Assembly: GCA_903863195.1 (NCBI GenBank)
Contig: CAIPAY010000182.1
Span: 1 to 64,000, forward strand
DNA: 64,000 nucleotides
From: an uncultured Holophagaceae bacterium
GTDB taxonomy: Bacteria; Acidobacteriota; Holophagae; Holophagales; Holophagaceae
Direction: 5' to 3'
Shown here: in pieces, positions 54,579 to 63,130 of the stretch
How positions within the stretch are numbered: position 1 is the first letter of the stretch
Layout: every line of letters begins with the position of its first letter
Notes under the pieces: model-generated
What the model was told of the DNA's origin: nothing
Databases searched by the model: none
What the model saw: the letters and a program-made list of their open reading frames with translations, nothing else
Position numbers and translations under genes: made by a program

Positions 54579-55559
54579 ATGCGTCCCTTCCTCTTTGCGC
54601 TCGCGGTCAGCACCCTGCTCCTCGGCCAAGGGGTCGTCCAGTACGCCCCCAAGGTGGATCCCAACCTGCCCCCCTATGTCCCCGGGGTGCAGATCGACAC
54701 CACCATCGAGAGCATCGGGGCCGACTCGCTGACCGATGTCTGGGATGAGTGGAAGGACGCCTTCAAGCTCCAGCAGCCCCGGGCGCAGTTCCGGGTCGTC
54801 CAGACCCTCTCCACCACGGCCGTGAAGGCCCTCATGGAGAGCAAGGTCTCCATGATCCACCTGGCCCGGGAGCTCACCCCCGAGGAGTTCCAGGCCTTCG
54901 AGAAGAAGTTCGGCTACAACGCCACCAAGGTGGTGGTCTGCTACGACGCCTTCATCGTGTTCGTGAACTCCGGCAACCCCCTCCGGGAGATCGGCATGGA
55001 CCAGCTGGACGCAATCTACTCCACCACGCGCCTGGCCGGCTATCGGCCGGAGGTGCCGGTGGAAACCTGGGGTGACCTGGGGCTCCGGGGCGACTATGTG
55101 AAGCGGCCGATCCACCCCTACATGCGGGCCGAAGGCACAGCAGCGCGCGGTGCCATCCGGGACCAGGTGCTGCTGAAGGGCAAGTACAAGCCCAGTGTCA
55201 TCGATGCCGTGGACTGGCCGAGCATCGCGGAGAAAGTGATGACCGACGCCTCGGGCATCGGCATCGCCACGCTCTCCAACTGGCTCTCGCGGAACAAGAC
55301 TCTGGCGGTCACGCCTCTGCAGACCAAGGACGCGGTCTCTCCCACCCAGGAGAACGTAGTCACGGGCAAGTATCCCCTGTCCAGGACCTACTACTTCTAC
55401 CTGAACCGCGAGCCCGGGAAGGCCCTGGCGCCGGACCTGTGGGAGTTCCTGCAGTTCATTCTTTCGCAGCAGGGGCAGACCGCCGTGACCCAGGCCTCGC
55501 TCTACCCGATGCCTGCGGACATCGCCCAGGTCTACCGCAAGCGCCTCCGGAGCAACTGA
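54579..55559 (+). CDS. PstS-like substrate-binding protein
   Basis: 326 residues with signal peptide (MRPFLFALAVSTLLLG). PBP-fold segments 'IESIGADSLTDVWDEWKDAFKLQQPRAQFRVVQTLSTTAVKALMESKVSMIHLARELTPEEFQAFEKKFGYNATKVVVCYDAFIVFVNSGNPLREIGMDQLDAIYS' match PstS-type phosphate-binding proteins, although the phosphate-contact Ser/Asp motif is not clearly conserved. No pstCAB permease follows, so it may be a stand-alone sensor or scavenger. Start has GGGAG. Confidence 0.82.
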   Translation: MRPFLFALAVSTLLLGQGVVQYAPKVDPNLPPYVPGVQIDTTIESIGADSLTDVWDEWKDAFKLQQPRAQFRVVQTLSTTAVKALMESKVSMIHLARELTPEEFQAFEKKFGYNATKVVVCYDAFIVFVNSGNPLREIGMDQLDAIYSTTRLAGYRPEVPVETWGDLGLRGDYVKRPIHPYMRAEGTAARGAIRDQVLLKGKYKPSVIDAVDWPSIAEKVMTDASGIGIATLSNWLSRNKTLAVTPLQTKDAVSPTQENVVTGKYPLSRTYYFYLNREPGKALAPDLWEFLQFILSQQGQTAVTQASLYPMPADIAQVYRKRLRSN

Positions 55560-55715
55560 CCAGCCCGGAAACCTTCGGGAAGGCCCTCCACTCATCCCCC
55601 CGCAGCTGTCATTCGATGGCCTGCAGGTGTCATCCATCGATCCGGATGCACCAAACCCCGCGGAGAGGTATCTCCTGGTGTGGACGGACAGCCCGCCCCC
55701 ACCCAGGAGTCACTC

Positions 55716-56234
55716 ATGAGCACCCACCCCCTTCGCTTTGCCGCCCTCACCGCGGCCCTGCTGGCCATCGGCGTTTCCCTCTCCGCTCAAGGCCCCGGAT
55801 TTGGTCCCGGCCCCGGCACCCACCAGGGTCCCGGCTTTCGGGGGCTGAACCTCACCGGGGACCAGCAGACCAAGGTGAAGGCCATCCATGAGCGCCACCA
55901 GGCCGCCTTCAAGACCAAGGGCGAGGCCGCCCGGGCCACCCACGAGGCTCTGCGCACCGCCATGGCGGATGCCGCCACCGATGCCACGGTCCTGCGGACC
56001 CTGCACGACAAGGTCTCCGCCGCCCAGTTCGAGATGATGCTCGAGCACCGGGCCGTGCAGCAGGAGATCCTGCCCCTCCTGACCACGGAGCAGAAGGCCA
56101 AGTTCCAGAAGGGCCCCATGGGCATGGGCCCCGGTCAGGGCAAGGGGCCTCGTGGCAGAGGCGGCATGGGCATGGGGCGCGGCCCCGGGGGCCCCGGCAT
56201 GATGGGCACCGACTGCCCCCCCGCGAAGCCCTGA
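55716..56234 (+). CDS. Spy/CpxP-like periplasmic protein with Met/Gly-rich tail
   Basis: 172 residues from the ATG at 55716 (AGGAG upstream). Signal peptide ending in LSAQG, then Gly/Pro-rich start, 'LNLTGDQQTKVKAIHERHQAAFKTKGEAARATHEALRTAM' (LTxxQ-like helix as in Spy/CpxP), 'LLTTEQKAKFQ' as second LTxxQ-like motif, and a tail rich in Met and Gly ('GPMGMGPGQGKGPRG', 'GGMGMGRGPGGPGMMG'). Such proteins act as periplasmic chaperones or metal-binding stress proteins. It lies just before the LytS/LytTR pair (24-base gap), suggesting a common regulon. Confidence 0.8.
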   Translation: MSTHPLRFAALTAALLAIGVSLSAQGPGFGPGPGTHQGPGFRGLNLTGDQQTKVKAIHERHQAAFKTKGEAARATHEALRTAMADAATDATVLRTLHDKVSAAQFEMMLEHRAVQQEILPLLTTEQKAKFQKGPMGMGPGQGKGPRGRGGMGMGRGPGGPGMMGTDCPPAKP

Positions 56235-56257
56235 CGAGCCCGGTATCCTGACAGTCC

Positions 56258-57382
56258 ATGCGCGCTTCTGCGGTCCTGCACACCACCTTCCAGCAGCTGC
56301 GGCGCCCCCGAACCTGGGGCGCCGCACTGCTGTTCGGCCTGGTCTGGAACGGCGCCAGGGTGCTCCTGGGCGGCCCCGAGCCTGGCCCGGTCGAGGCTCT
56401 GGTGCCGGTCCTCTGGGTGGCCCTCTTCATGGTGCTGGTGCCGCTGCCCTGGCAGTGGACCGGCGATGACGCACCCATGGCCAGCGTGCTGCGCGGGGCC
56501 GCCCAGGCCCTGCCCTGGATGGCCGCGCTGACCCTGGGCATTCTGCTGCTCCTGGGCTCGGCCGCACCCCAGGTGCTGCCCGGCCGGGGGATGGGCCCCG
56601 GGATGGGGCCAGGCATGAGCATGATGGAGCGCGGCCCGATGCACCGGGGCCTGCGCCCGCCGCCGTTGGAGGCCCGCTGGCTGGCGATCCATCCCCGGCT
56701 CTGGCTGCTGGGGCTGGCGCACTTCTCCTTCGGGCTGCTGCTGGGCTGGATCCTGGCGGGCCGCGAGCGGGCTGAGCTGCAGGCCACCGCCGCGCAGCAG
56801 GCGGCCGACGAGGCCAGGGCCCGGACCCTGCAGGGCCAGATGAACCCCCATGTGCTGTTCAACGCCATCAGCGCCCTCACGGAGTTGGTGCGCGAGGATC
56901 CCGTGGCGGCGGAGCGCGCCCTGGTCAGCCTGTCAGACCTGCTGCGCGCCCTGCTGGAGCACGGCTCGCGCCTGCGGGCGCCCCTGGGCGACGAGCGCCG
57001 CCTGGTGGAGCACCACCTCGCTCTGGAGCGCCTCCGCCTAGGGCACCGCCTCCGGGAGACCTGGGACTGGCCCGAGGCCCTCGATGCACTGGAGATTCCT
57101 CCCCTGATGGTGCAGCCCCTGGTGGAGAACGCCCTCAAGCACGGAGTCTCCGTGGCCGTGGGCGGTGGCAGCCTGGACGTGCGCATCACCCGGGAGGGCA
57201 GCCTGCTCCGGGTGCGCGTGGCCAACACCGGGCCGGCCCCGGCGGCGGGCGAAGGTGCGGGCATCGGCCTGAAGAACCTGCGGGAGCGGCTCCGCCTGCA
57301 GGGCGCCCCGGCGGACGCGCTGCAGCTCACCCGCGAGGGCGACTGGACCATCGCCGAGCTGAAGCTCCAGGTGCCCGCATGA
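56258..57382 (+). CDS. LytS-type sensor histidine kinase with periplasmic Met-rich loop
   Basis: 374 residues with about four membrane helices (around 20-37, 48-64, 86-102, 147-166). The third and fourth helices bracket a loop (103-146) with 'GMGPGMGPGMSMMERGPMHRG', predicted periplasmic. The kinase part has 'QGQMNPHVLFNAISALTELV' (phospho-His H198) and 'PPLMVQPLVENALKHGVSVAVG' with 'GIGLKNLRERL', the His_kinase/HATPase pattern of LytS/YehU-type kinases. Its stop overlaps the response regulator start (ATGA). Met-rich loop suggests copper or other soft-metal sensing. Confidence 0.9.
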   Translation: MRASAVLHTTFQQLRRPRTWGAALLFGLVWNGARVLLGGPEPGPVEALVPVLWVALFMVLVPLPWQWTGDDAPMASVLRGAAQALPWMAALTLGILLLLGSAAPQVLPGRGMGPGMGPGMSMMERGPMHRGLRPPPLEARWLAIHPRLWLLGLAHFSFGLLLGWILAGRERAELQATAAQQAADEARARTLQGQMNPHVLFNAISALTELVREDPVAAERALVSLSDLLRALLEHGSRLRAPLGDERRLVEHHLALERLRLGHRLRETWDWPEALDALEIPPLMVQPLVENALKHGVSVAVGGGSLDVRITREGSLLRVRVANTGPAPAAGEGAGIGLKNLRERLRLQGAPADALQLTREGDWTIAELKLQVPA

Positions 57383-58095
57383 GCGCCTCGGCCCTGCGCG
57401 TGCTGGTGGCCGAGGACGAGCCCTTCAACCTGCGGCGGCTGTCACGGCTGCTGCGCGAGGCGGGCTGCGAGGTGGTGGCGGAGCTGGAGGACGGCCCCTC
57501 GGTGCTGGCGTGGCTGGCCCGGGGAGAGCCCGTGGACGCGCTGTTCCTCGACATCCAGATGCCCGGCCTCACGGGCCTGGACCTGGCGGCGGAGCTGGCC
57601 CATGAGATCCCGGTGGTGTTCGTCACGGCCTACGCCGAGCACGCCGTGCGGGCCTTCGAGCAGGCGGCCACGGACTACCTGCTGAAGCCCGTCACCGCCG
57701 AGCGGCTGGCGGCCACACTGCAGCGCCTGCGCAGCCCCGCCCACCGCGACCCAGCCCGGCCCGCGGGGCCCTTCCGCGTGCCCGTGAAGGCTGGCGAGGG
57801 CCTAGTGCTGGTGGACCTGGGAAAGATCACCCACTTCAGCTTCGAGGACGGCGCCGTGTGGGCCTTCTTGGGCGAGCCTCTGCGCACCACCTGGAAGACC
57901 CTGGCCGAGGCGGAGCAGGCCCTGGGGGACCGCGTCGTGCGCGGCCACCGCCACCTGCTGATCCGCCCCGAGGCCGTGGTGGGCCTGCGCGCCAGTGAGT
58001 CCGGTCGCCTCCTCGTGCGCCTCAGCGGCAACGTCGAGCTCGAAGTGAGCCGAGGCGCCGCGCCCGCCTTCAAGGCAAGGTTGGGGCTCGCGTAG
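57379..58095 (+). CDS. LytTR-family response regulator
   Basis: 238 residues. Receiver domain: 'LRVLVAEDEPFNLRRLSRLLREAG', phospho-Asp D58 in 'ALFLDIQMPGLTGLDLAAEL', 'PVVFVTAYAEHAVRAFEQAATDYLLKPV'. C-terminal LytTR DNA-binding domain: 'GLVLVDLGKITHFSFEDGAVWAF', 'LAEAEQALGDRVVRGHRHLLIRPEAVVGLR'. Paired by overlap with the upstream kinase. Likely target is the adjacent Spy-like gene, in which case an LytTR repeat (two roughly 9-bp direct repeats) should lie upstream of it. Confidence 0.95.
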   Translation: MSASALRVLVAEDEPFNLRRLSRLLREAGCEVVAELEDGPSVLAWLARGEPVDALFLDIQMPGLTGLDLAAELAHEIPVVFVTAYAEHAVRAFEQAATDYLLKPVTAERLAATLQRLRSPAHRDPARPAGPFRVPVKAGEGLVLVDLGKITHFSFEDGAVWAFLGEPLRTTWKTLAEAEQALGDRVVRGHRHLLIRPEAVVGLRASESGRLLVRLSGNVELEVSRGAAPAFKARLGLA

Positions 58096-58104
58096 CGCGG
58101 GTGT

Positions 58105-58479
58105 CTACACTTCCGCGATGAGCTCGATCTCGACTTTGGCACCGCGGGGGAGGGCCGCGACCTGGATGGTGCTGCGGGCGGGCTTGGCGCTGCCGAGGAC
58201 CTTCTCGTAGACGGCGTTGAAGGCGGCGAAGTCGCCGAGGTCCGTGAGGAACACCGTGGTCTTCACCACGCGGTCCCAGCTGGTGCCGGCATCGGCGAGG
58301 ACGGCGCTGAGGTTCTTCAGCACCTGCTCGGTCTGGGCCTCGATGGGACCCGTGACCATCTCCATGGTCTCGGGGACCAGGGGGATCTGGCCGGCGGTGA
58401 ACAGGTGGTTGCCCGAGATCTTGGCCTGGCTGTAGGGGCCGATGGCAGCAGGGGCGGCGGGGGTCGAGATCGTGCGCAT
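58105..58479 (-). CDS. ridA: RidA family (2-iminobutanoate/2-iminopropanoate) deaminase
   Basis: 124 residues from the ATG at 58479 (GGAG upstream; the track adds 9 residues). 'TISTPAAPAAIGPYSQAKISGNHLFTAGQIPLVPETMEMV', 'QTEQVLKNLSAVLADAGTSWDRVVKTTVFLTDLGDFAAFNAVY' and 'PARSTIQVAALPRGAKVEIELIA' are canonical RidA; the catalytic Arg is in 'PARST'. It hydrolyses reactive enamine/imine intermediates. Convergent with the response regulator. Confidence 0.95.
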   Translation of the reverse strand: MRTISTPAAPAAIGPYSQAKISGNHLFTAGQIPLVPETMEMVTGPIEAQTEQVLKNLSAVLADAGTSWDRVVKTTVFLTDLGDFAAFNAVYEKVLGSAKPARSTIQVAALPRGAKVEIELIAEV

Positions 58480-58554
58480 GGAAAACTCCAGGAAACGGCA
58501 AGCCAATAACCATACCCCAGAAAGCCAGGGCAGAGGGTCAGACCAAGCCTTCAG

Positions 58555-59529
58555 TCAGTGCTTCTTGCCCCAGCGGCGCTTCTTGTGGCGCCAGTTGCGG
58601 CCGGGCTTGGGGGCGGGCTGGAGGGGAGCGTCGAAGGGCGAGGCCGGTTGTTCCAGCTCGGGCTCGCCGTCACCGTCACCGTCGTCCATGCGCCGCGGGC
58701 CTTCCTCGATCTGCTGCTGCACCCACTGGGCCGTGCGGTGCATGAGCGCCGCGAGGCAGAGGCTGGTCTCGATGCGGGCATAGGGCAGGGGGCCGAGCTG
58801 GGTGAACACCGAGGGATCCGGCGGGATCACCCGGGGGATGATCACCTCGGGCAGCGGCATGGGCAGGGCGTCGTAGGCCTCCTCGGGCAGGCGGCGCCAG
58901 ATCTCTGGCTGGGCCTGCTCCTGCTTGAGCAGGTCCGCCACAGTCTGGCGCTTCTTGGGGGGCCGGCCGCGCTTCTTGGGGGCGGCCACGGCGGCGGCGT
59001 CCAGGGCGGTCTGCAGGGCCTTGAGGACCTCGCCGCGGCTCTTGCCGCGCAGGTCGAAGAGCAGCCAGGGGTCGCGGTCCAGGGCCTCGGCCATGACGTA
59101 GCACACGGCGGCCACGTGCTTGCAGGGGTTGGCCCAGTCCGGGCAGTCGCAGTGGGTCTGCAGTTCCTTGGGTACGCGGGGATAGAGGCTGGCGCCCGCC
59201 TCGCGGAAGGTCTCGTCCAGGCCCTGGGGCATCTCGCCCGCCAGCAGCGAGGCCACGAAGCGGCTCTCCAGGGCGATGCGGTCGAGGGCCTTCTCCCACT
59301 GGGCCGAGGTCAGGGCGGGCAGGCCCAGGGTCACGTTGTAGGTCTTGCGGCCGTGGACCCGGGCCTGGATCTCGCCCGGCTGCACGCCGAAGTGGGAGAC
59401 GTGGCCGTCCTCGGCGTACTTCTTCCCGCGGGGCAGGCGGTTCTCGTAGTCGTCTCCGAGCTTCTCGAGGCCCTGAATCCAGAGGCGGCCCCACCAGGTG
59501 GCGCCGAAGCGGTCGGCGTGGCTCATCAT
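58555..59529 (-). CDS. SWIM zinc-finger protein, partner of the SNF2 helicase
   Basis: 324 residues. The SWIM motif CxCxnCxH is present as 'THCDCPDWANPCKHVAAVCY', with a preceding beta/alpha region ('WGRLWIQGLEKLGDDYENRLPRGKKYAEDGHVSHFGVQPGEIQARVHG', 'YNVTLGLPALTSAQWEKALDRI') typical of YwqB-like proteins. A basic AT-hook-like stretch ('KKRGRPPKKRQ') and a very basic C-terminus (NWRHKKRRWGKKH) suggest DNA or nucleic-acid binding. The start overlaps the helicase stop (ATGATG). The YwqA/YwqB-type pair is widespread, role unknown. Confidence 0.9.
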   Translation of the reverse strand: MMSHADRFGATWWGRLWIQGLEKLGDDYENRLPRGKKYAEDGHVSHFGVQPGEIQARVHGRKTYNVTLGLPALTSAQWEKALDRIALESRFVASLLAGEMPQGLDETFREAGASLYPRVPKELQTHCDCPDWANPCKHVAAVCYVMAEALDRDPWLLFDLRGKSRGEVLKALQTALDAAAVAAPKKRGRPPKKRQTVADLLKQEQAQPEIWRRLPEEAYDALPMPLPEVIIPRVIPPDPSVFTQLGPLPYARIETSLCLAALMHRTAQWVQQQIEEGPRRMDDGDGDGEPELEQPASPFDAPLQPAPKPGRNWRHKKRRWGKKH

Positions 59530-62500
59530 GGCGCCACCTCCTTCGCGGTGCGCCGCACGGGCTTGGGGGCGGCTTCTTCGCCGTTGCCTTCATCCGGGTC
59601 CAGCAGCTCGGCGTCCGGGTCCAGCGCCACCAGCTGGCGCAGGGCGTCGTCGTCCAGCTCGGTGAGCCAACCTTCGCCGGAGCCGACCACGCGGTCCGCG
59701 AGGTCGCGCTTGGACTCCAGCAGCGCGTCGATCTTCTCTTCCAGGGTGCCGATGGTGACCAGCTTGTGGACCTGCACGTTCTTGGTCTGGCCGATGCGGT
59801 AGGTGCGGTCCGTGGCCTGGTCCTCCACGGCGGGGTTCCACCAGCGGTCGAAGTGGAAGACGTGGGTGGCGGCCGTGAGATTCAGGCCGACGCCGCCCGC
59901 CTTGAGGCTGAGCAGCAGCACCGGGGCCGCGTCCGCGTCCTCCTGGAAGGTGCGCACCATCTCGTCGCGGCCCTCGCGGGTGGTGCCGCCGTGCAGGAAG
60001 GGCGGCTCGAAGCCCAGGGCCTCCTGGAGGTGCACCTGCAGCCGGTCGCCCATCTCCTTGAACTGGGTGAAGACCAGGGCGCGCTCGCCGGCCTCCACGA
60101 CCTCTTCGAGCATCTCGGTGAGCCGGTCCAGCTTGCCGCTGCGGCCGCGGTAGGGACCCTGCTGCTTGAGGAACTGGCTTGGGTGGTTACAGATCTGCTT
60201 GAGGTGCGTGAGCAGGGCCAGGATGCGGCCGCGACGCTCGATGCCGGTGGCCGCGTCCAGCTCTTCGTCCATCTTCTCGACGCGGTACTGGTAGAGCTCG
60301 GCCTGCTCGCGGCTGAGGGTGGTGTACACCTTCATCTCGTGCTTCTCGGGCAGGTCCTGGATGATGCTCTTGTCGCTCTTGAGGCGGCGCAGGATGAAGG
60401 GGCCGATGCGCTGGCGCAGCTCGTTGGCGGCGTCGGGATCACGGTACTTCTCGATGGGCGTGGCGAACTGCTCCTTGAACTGGGACTCGCTGCCCAGGTA
60501 GCCCGGCAGCCCGGCGCTCATGATGGCCCAGAGCTCCGTGAGCCGGTTCTCGATGGGCGTGCCCGTGAGGGCAAGGCGGAAGCTGCCGCGCAGCTTGCGG
60601 ATGGCCTTGGCCTGGGCCGACCCTGCGTTCTTGATGGCCTGGGCCTCGTCCACGACCATCATGCCCCAGTGCCGCTTGGCGAAGGTCTCCTCCTCACGGC
60701 GCACCACGCCGTAGGTGGTGAGCACCAAGGTGTGGGGCTTGAAGGTGGCGGGCAGGCGGTCCCGGTTGTTGCCGTGGTGCACGAAAACCGGCAGGGTGGG
60801 GGCGAACTTGGCCAGCTCCCGCTCCCAGTTGCCCAGCAGCGAGGTGGGGCAGACCAGCAGCGTGGCCGGACCGTCCTTGGGTTTCTGGGTCTGCCGGTGC
60901 AGCAGCAGGGCCAGCACCTCGATGGTCTTGCCGAGGCCCATGTCGTCGGCGAGGATGCCGCCCAGGCCCAGGCGGCACAGGCCTTCCAGCCAGGCGAGGC
61001 CGCGCAGCTGGTAAGGGCGCAGCTGGCCCTGGAAGCTGGCGGGCTGGGTGATGGGCTTGTCCGGCAGGATCTTCAGGTCTTCCAGGGCCGCGCCGAAGTC
61101 ACCGGCGACCTCCACCTCGATGGCCTCGCTCACTCCGGGGATGCTGGCGGTGCCCGTGAGGGCGGCGGCCAGGGCCTCGCCCTTGCTCATGCTGCCGAAG
61201 CCCGCGCCGCGGCTGGCCTGGATCACGGAGCTGATCTGCTTGAGGGTCTCGGGGTCCAGGGCTACCCATTTGCCCTTCCAGGCCACCAGTGGGTGCTTGA
61301 GGCTGGCCATCTGGGCGAAGTCCTCCACGCTCAGGGCGTCGTCGCCGAGCATGAGCGACCAGTCGGCGCTGACGCTGCCCTCGAGCCCGGCCTGGGCCAG
61401 GGGAGTAGCCTCGGCCACGTCCCGGGCGCCCAGGCGTACTTTGGCGCGGAGCCGCTTGGCGCCGCCGAAGTCCGCCAGGGCCTCGGGGATGTGGACCAGG
61501 AAGCCGGCCTCCTTCAGCTGGGCCGCGCCGCGGGTCAGGAAGCCCCAGGCCTCCGTGGGCCGCAGGACCAGGTCCTCGGGCTTCTGGCCCGAGAGCGCCC
61601 GCTCCAGGGCGGGGAAGAAGGGCACGGCCCGGGCCAGGCCCCGCAGCAGCGACTGGCGGGCCTGCAGCACGTCGGGCTCCGTGGAGGGCTCCCAGAGCTT
61701 GGCCACGCCGATGTCGGCCCCGGCCTCGGTCTCCAGGCCCACCTTGAGGATCCAGCCCACCTCGGCGAGGCGGTCAGCGTCCTGCACGGTCTGGCCGATG
61801 GCGGGCACCGGCGGCGCCTCCAGGCGCAGGCTCGGCCGCAGCCACTGGGGCCGCGCGCCCTCGCTCCACTGGTCCAGCTGCTCGCCCAGGGTGCGCTCAG
61901 TGATGCCGGTGGTGGGGAACTCCGGCAGCTGGTGGGAGAGGGCCACCATGATGCGCTCGTCCCAGGGCAGCCGGTCCCGCTTGTGGCCGCGCAGGCGGTG
62001 GATGAGGCCCAGTCGCGGGTCATCCCCGGCCCGGAGGCCCCCGGCCACGAAGCGCATGATGAAGTCCGCGCCATCCTCCAGGAAGGCGGTCAGCACCTGG
62101 TCCGCAGCCGGCGGCATGGCCAGGTCATCCTCGATGTCGAAGGCGTCCAGCTCGCCCAGGGGGACGGTCTTGGTGAAGGCCCAGAGGTCCGCCTCGGGGA
62201 ACGCCAGGGCCGCCGGCGGCATGGCTTCCGCCAGCTCCCGCAGGATGGCGCGGTCTGAGGGGCTGGTGAGGCTCACGCCCCAGCGGGCCTTCCAGGGGGT
62301 GCCGGTGGTGTCCAGCTGGGGCAGCAGGGCGCCACGGACCACCAGGGACTGGAGCAGGCGCAGGGCCGTGGCCCAGTAGCGCAGGGTGGGGCCGGCGTTC
62401 CCGGGCCGCAGGGCCAGGGAGGACAGCCAGGGGTAGGCCCGCTGCCAGCGGAGGGGCAGGGTGTGCATCTCCACCAGGGAGCCGTCGGCCACGAAGAGCT

Positions 62501-62651
62501 GGGCCTTGGCGGGGGTGAGCCGCTCCCGGCCCTGGAGCTCGCCGGGGATCGTCCGCAGGGCCCGGAGCCACTCGGCAGGTTCCACCGCCTCGGGCATGCA
62601 GAGGAGGAACCCGCGGTCCTGGGGTCGATACTGGAGGAAGGGATTCAGCAT
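59526..62651 (-). CDS. SNF2-family DNA-dependent ATPase/helicase
   Basis: 1041 residues. N-terminal SNF2-associated region of about 550 residues, then the motor: motif I 'GGILADDMGLGKTIEVLALLL', motif II 'VVDEAQAIKN', 'LALTGTPIENRLTELWAIMS', motif IV-VI region 'RALVFTQFKEMGDRLQVHLQEAL', 'LLSLKAGGVGLNLTAATHVFHFDRWWNPAVEDQATDRTYRIGQ'. Chromatin-remodeller-like translocase of the bacterial RapA/YwqA type. Forms a coupled gene pair with the SWIM protein. Start at 62651; divergent from rpiB by 44 bases. Confidence 0.95.
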   Translation of the reverse strand: MLNPFLQYRPQDRGFLLCMPEAVEPAEWLRALRTIPGELQGRERLTPAKAQLFVADGSLVEMHTLPLRWQRAYPWLSSLALRPGNAGPTLRYWATALRLLQSLVVRGALLPQLDTTGTPWKARWGVSLTSPSDRAILRELAEAMPPAALAFPEADLWAFTKTVPLGELDAFDIEDDLAMPPAADQVLTAFLEDGADFIMRFVAGGLRAGDDPRLGLIHRLRGHKRDRLPWDERIMVALSHQLPEFPTTGITERTLGEQLDQWSEGARPQWLRPSLRLEAPPVPAIGQTVQDADRLAEVGWILKVGLETEAGADIGVAKLWEPSTEPDVLQARQSLLRGLARAVPFFPALERALSGQKPEDLVLRPTEAWGFLTRGAAQLKEAGFLVHIPEALADFGGAKRLRAKVRLGARDVAEATPLAQAGLEGSVSADWSLMLGDDALSVEDFAQMASLKHPLVAWKGKWVALDPETLKQISSVIQASRGAGFGSMSKGEALAAALTGTASIPGVSEAIEVEVAGDFGAALEDLKILPDKPITQPASFQGQLRPYQLRGLAWLEGLCRLGLGGILADDMGLGKTIEVLALLLHRQTQKPKDGPATLLVCPTSLLGNWERELAKFAPTLPVFVHHGNNRDRLPATFKPHTLVLTTYGVVRREEETFAKRHWGMMVVDEAQAIKNAGSAQAKAIRKLRGSFRLALTGTPIENRLTELWAIMSAGLPGYLGSESQFKEQFATPIEKYRDPDAANELRQRIGPFILRRLKSDKSIIQDLPEKHEMKVYTTLSREQAELYQYRVEKMDEELDAATGIERRGRILALLTHLKQICNHPSQFLKQQGPYRGRSGKLDRLTEMLEEVVEAGERALVFTQFKEMGDRLQVHLQEALGFEPPFLHGGTTREGRDEMVRTFQEDADAAPVLLLSLKAGGVGLNLTAATHVFHFDRWWNPAVEDQATDRTYRIGQTKNVQVHKLVTIGTLEEKIDALLESKRDLADRVVGSGEGWLTELDDDALRQLVALDPDAELLDPDEGNGEEAAPKPVRRTAKEVAP

Positions 62652-62695
62652 GGAGCCCCGCTGCGGCGGTAGGCTGAGAGCCAGGGGGCAGAGCG

Positions 62696-63130
62696 ATGCG
62701 ACTCGGATTTGCTAGCGATCATGCTGGATTCGACCTGAAGGAGCGACTCAAGGGTTGGGCGCGGGAACACGGTCATGAGGTGGTGGATTTCGGCACGGAT
62801 GGCTTGGCCTCGGTGGACTATCCGGAATTCGCGCACCGCGCGGCGGAAGGCATGGATCAGTGGGAGCGCCTGGTGTTGGTCTGCGGATCCGGCATCGGCA
62901 TCAGCATCGCGGCCAACCGCCATGCTGGCATCCGCTGCGCGCTGGTGACCTCCCCCGAGCACGCGGCACTGGCCCGGCAGCACAATGACGCAAACGCCAT
63001 CGCTTTCGGCCAGCGGCTAACGGATCCGCTCAATGCAGAATCCTACCTGAAAATCTTCCTGGATACACCTTTTGAAGGTGGCAGGCACCAGGGGCGGGTC
63101 GACAAGATCGAGTGGAAAGGCTGCTGCTGA
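62696..63130 (+). CDS. rpiB: Ribose-5-phosphate isomerase B
   Basis: 144 residues. 'LGFASDHAGFDLKERLKGWAREHGHEVVDFGTDG', 'SVDYPEFAHRAAEGM', 'RLVLVCGSGIGISIAANRHAGIRCALVTSPEHAALARQHNDANAIAFGQRL' are the RpiB/LacAB family motifs; the catalytic Cys is in 'VCGSGIG'. It interconverts ribose-5-phosphate and ribulose-5-phosphate, complementing the transaldolase in the window. Its stop overlaps the rph start (TGATG). Confidence 0.96.
   Translation: MRLGFASDHAGFDLKERLKGWAREHGHEVVDFGTDGLASVDYPEFAHRAAEGMDQWERLVLVCGSGIGISIAANRHAGIRCALVTSPEHAALARQHNDANAIAFGQRLTDPLNAESYLKIFLDTPFEGGRHQGRVDKIEWKGCC

Noticed and set aside
59766-62258. 830-residue plus-strand ORF opposite the SNF2 gene
   Set aside because: Antisense shadow of a strongly conserved helicase; no family resemblance and no start signals.
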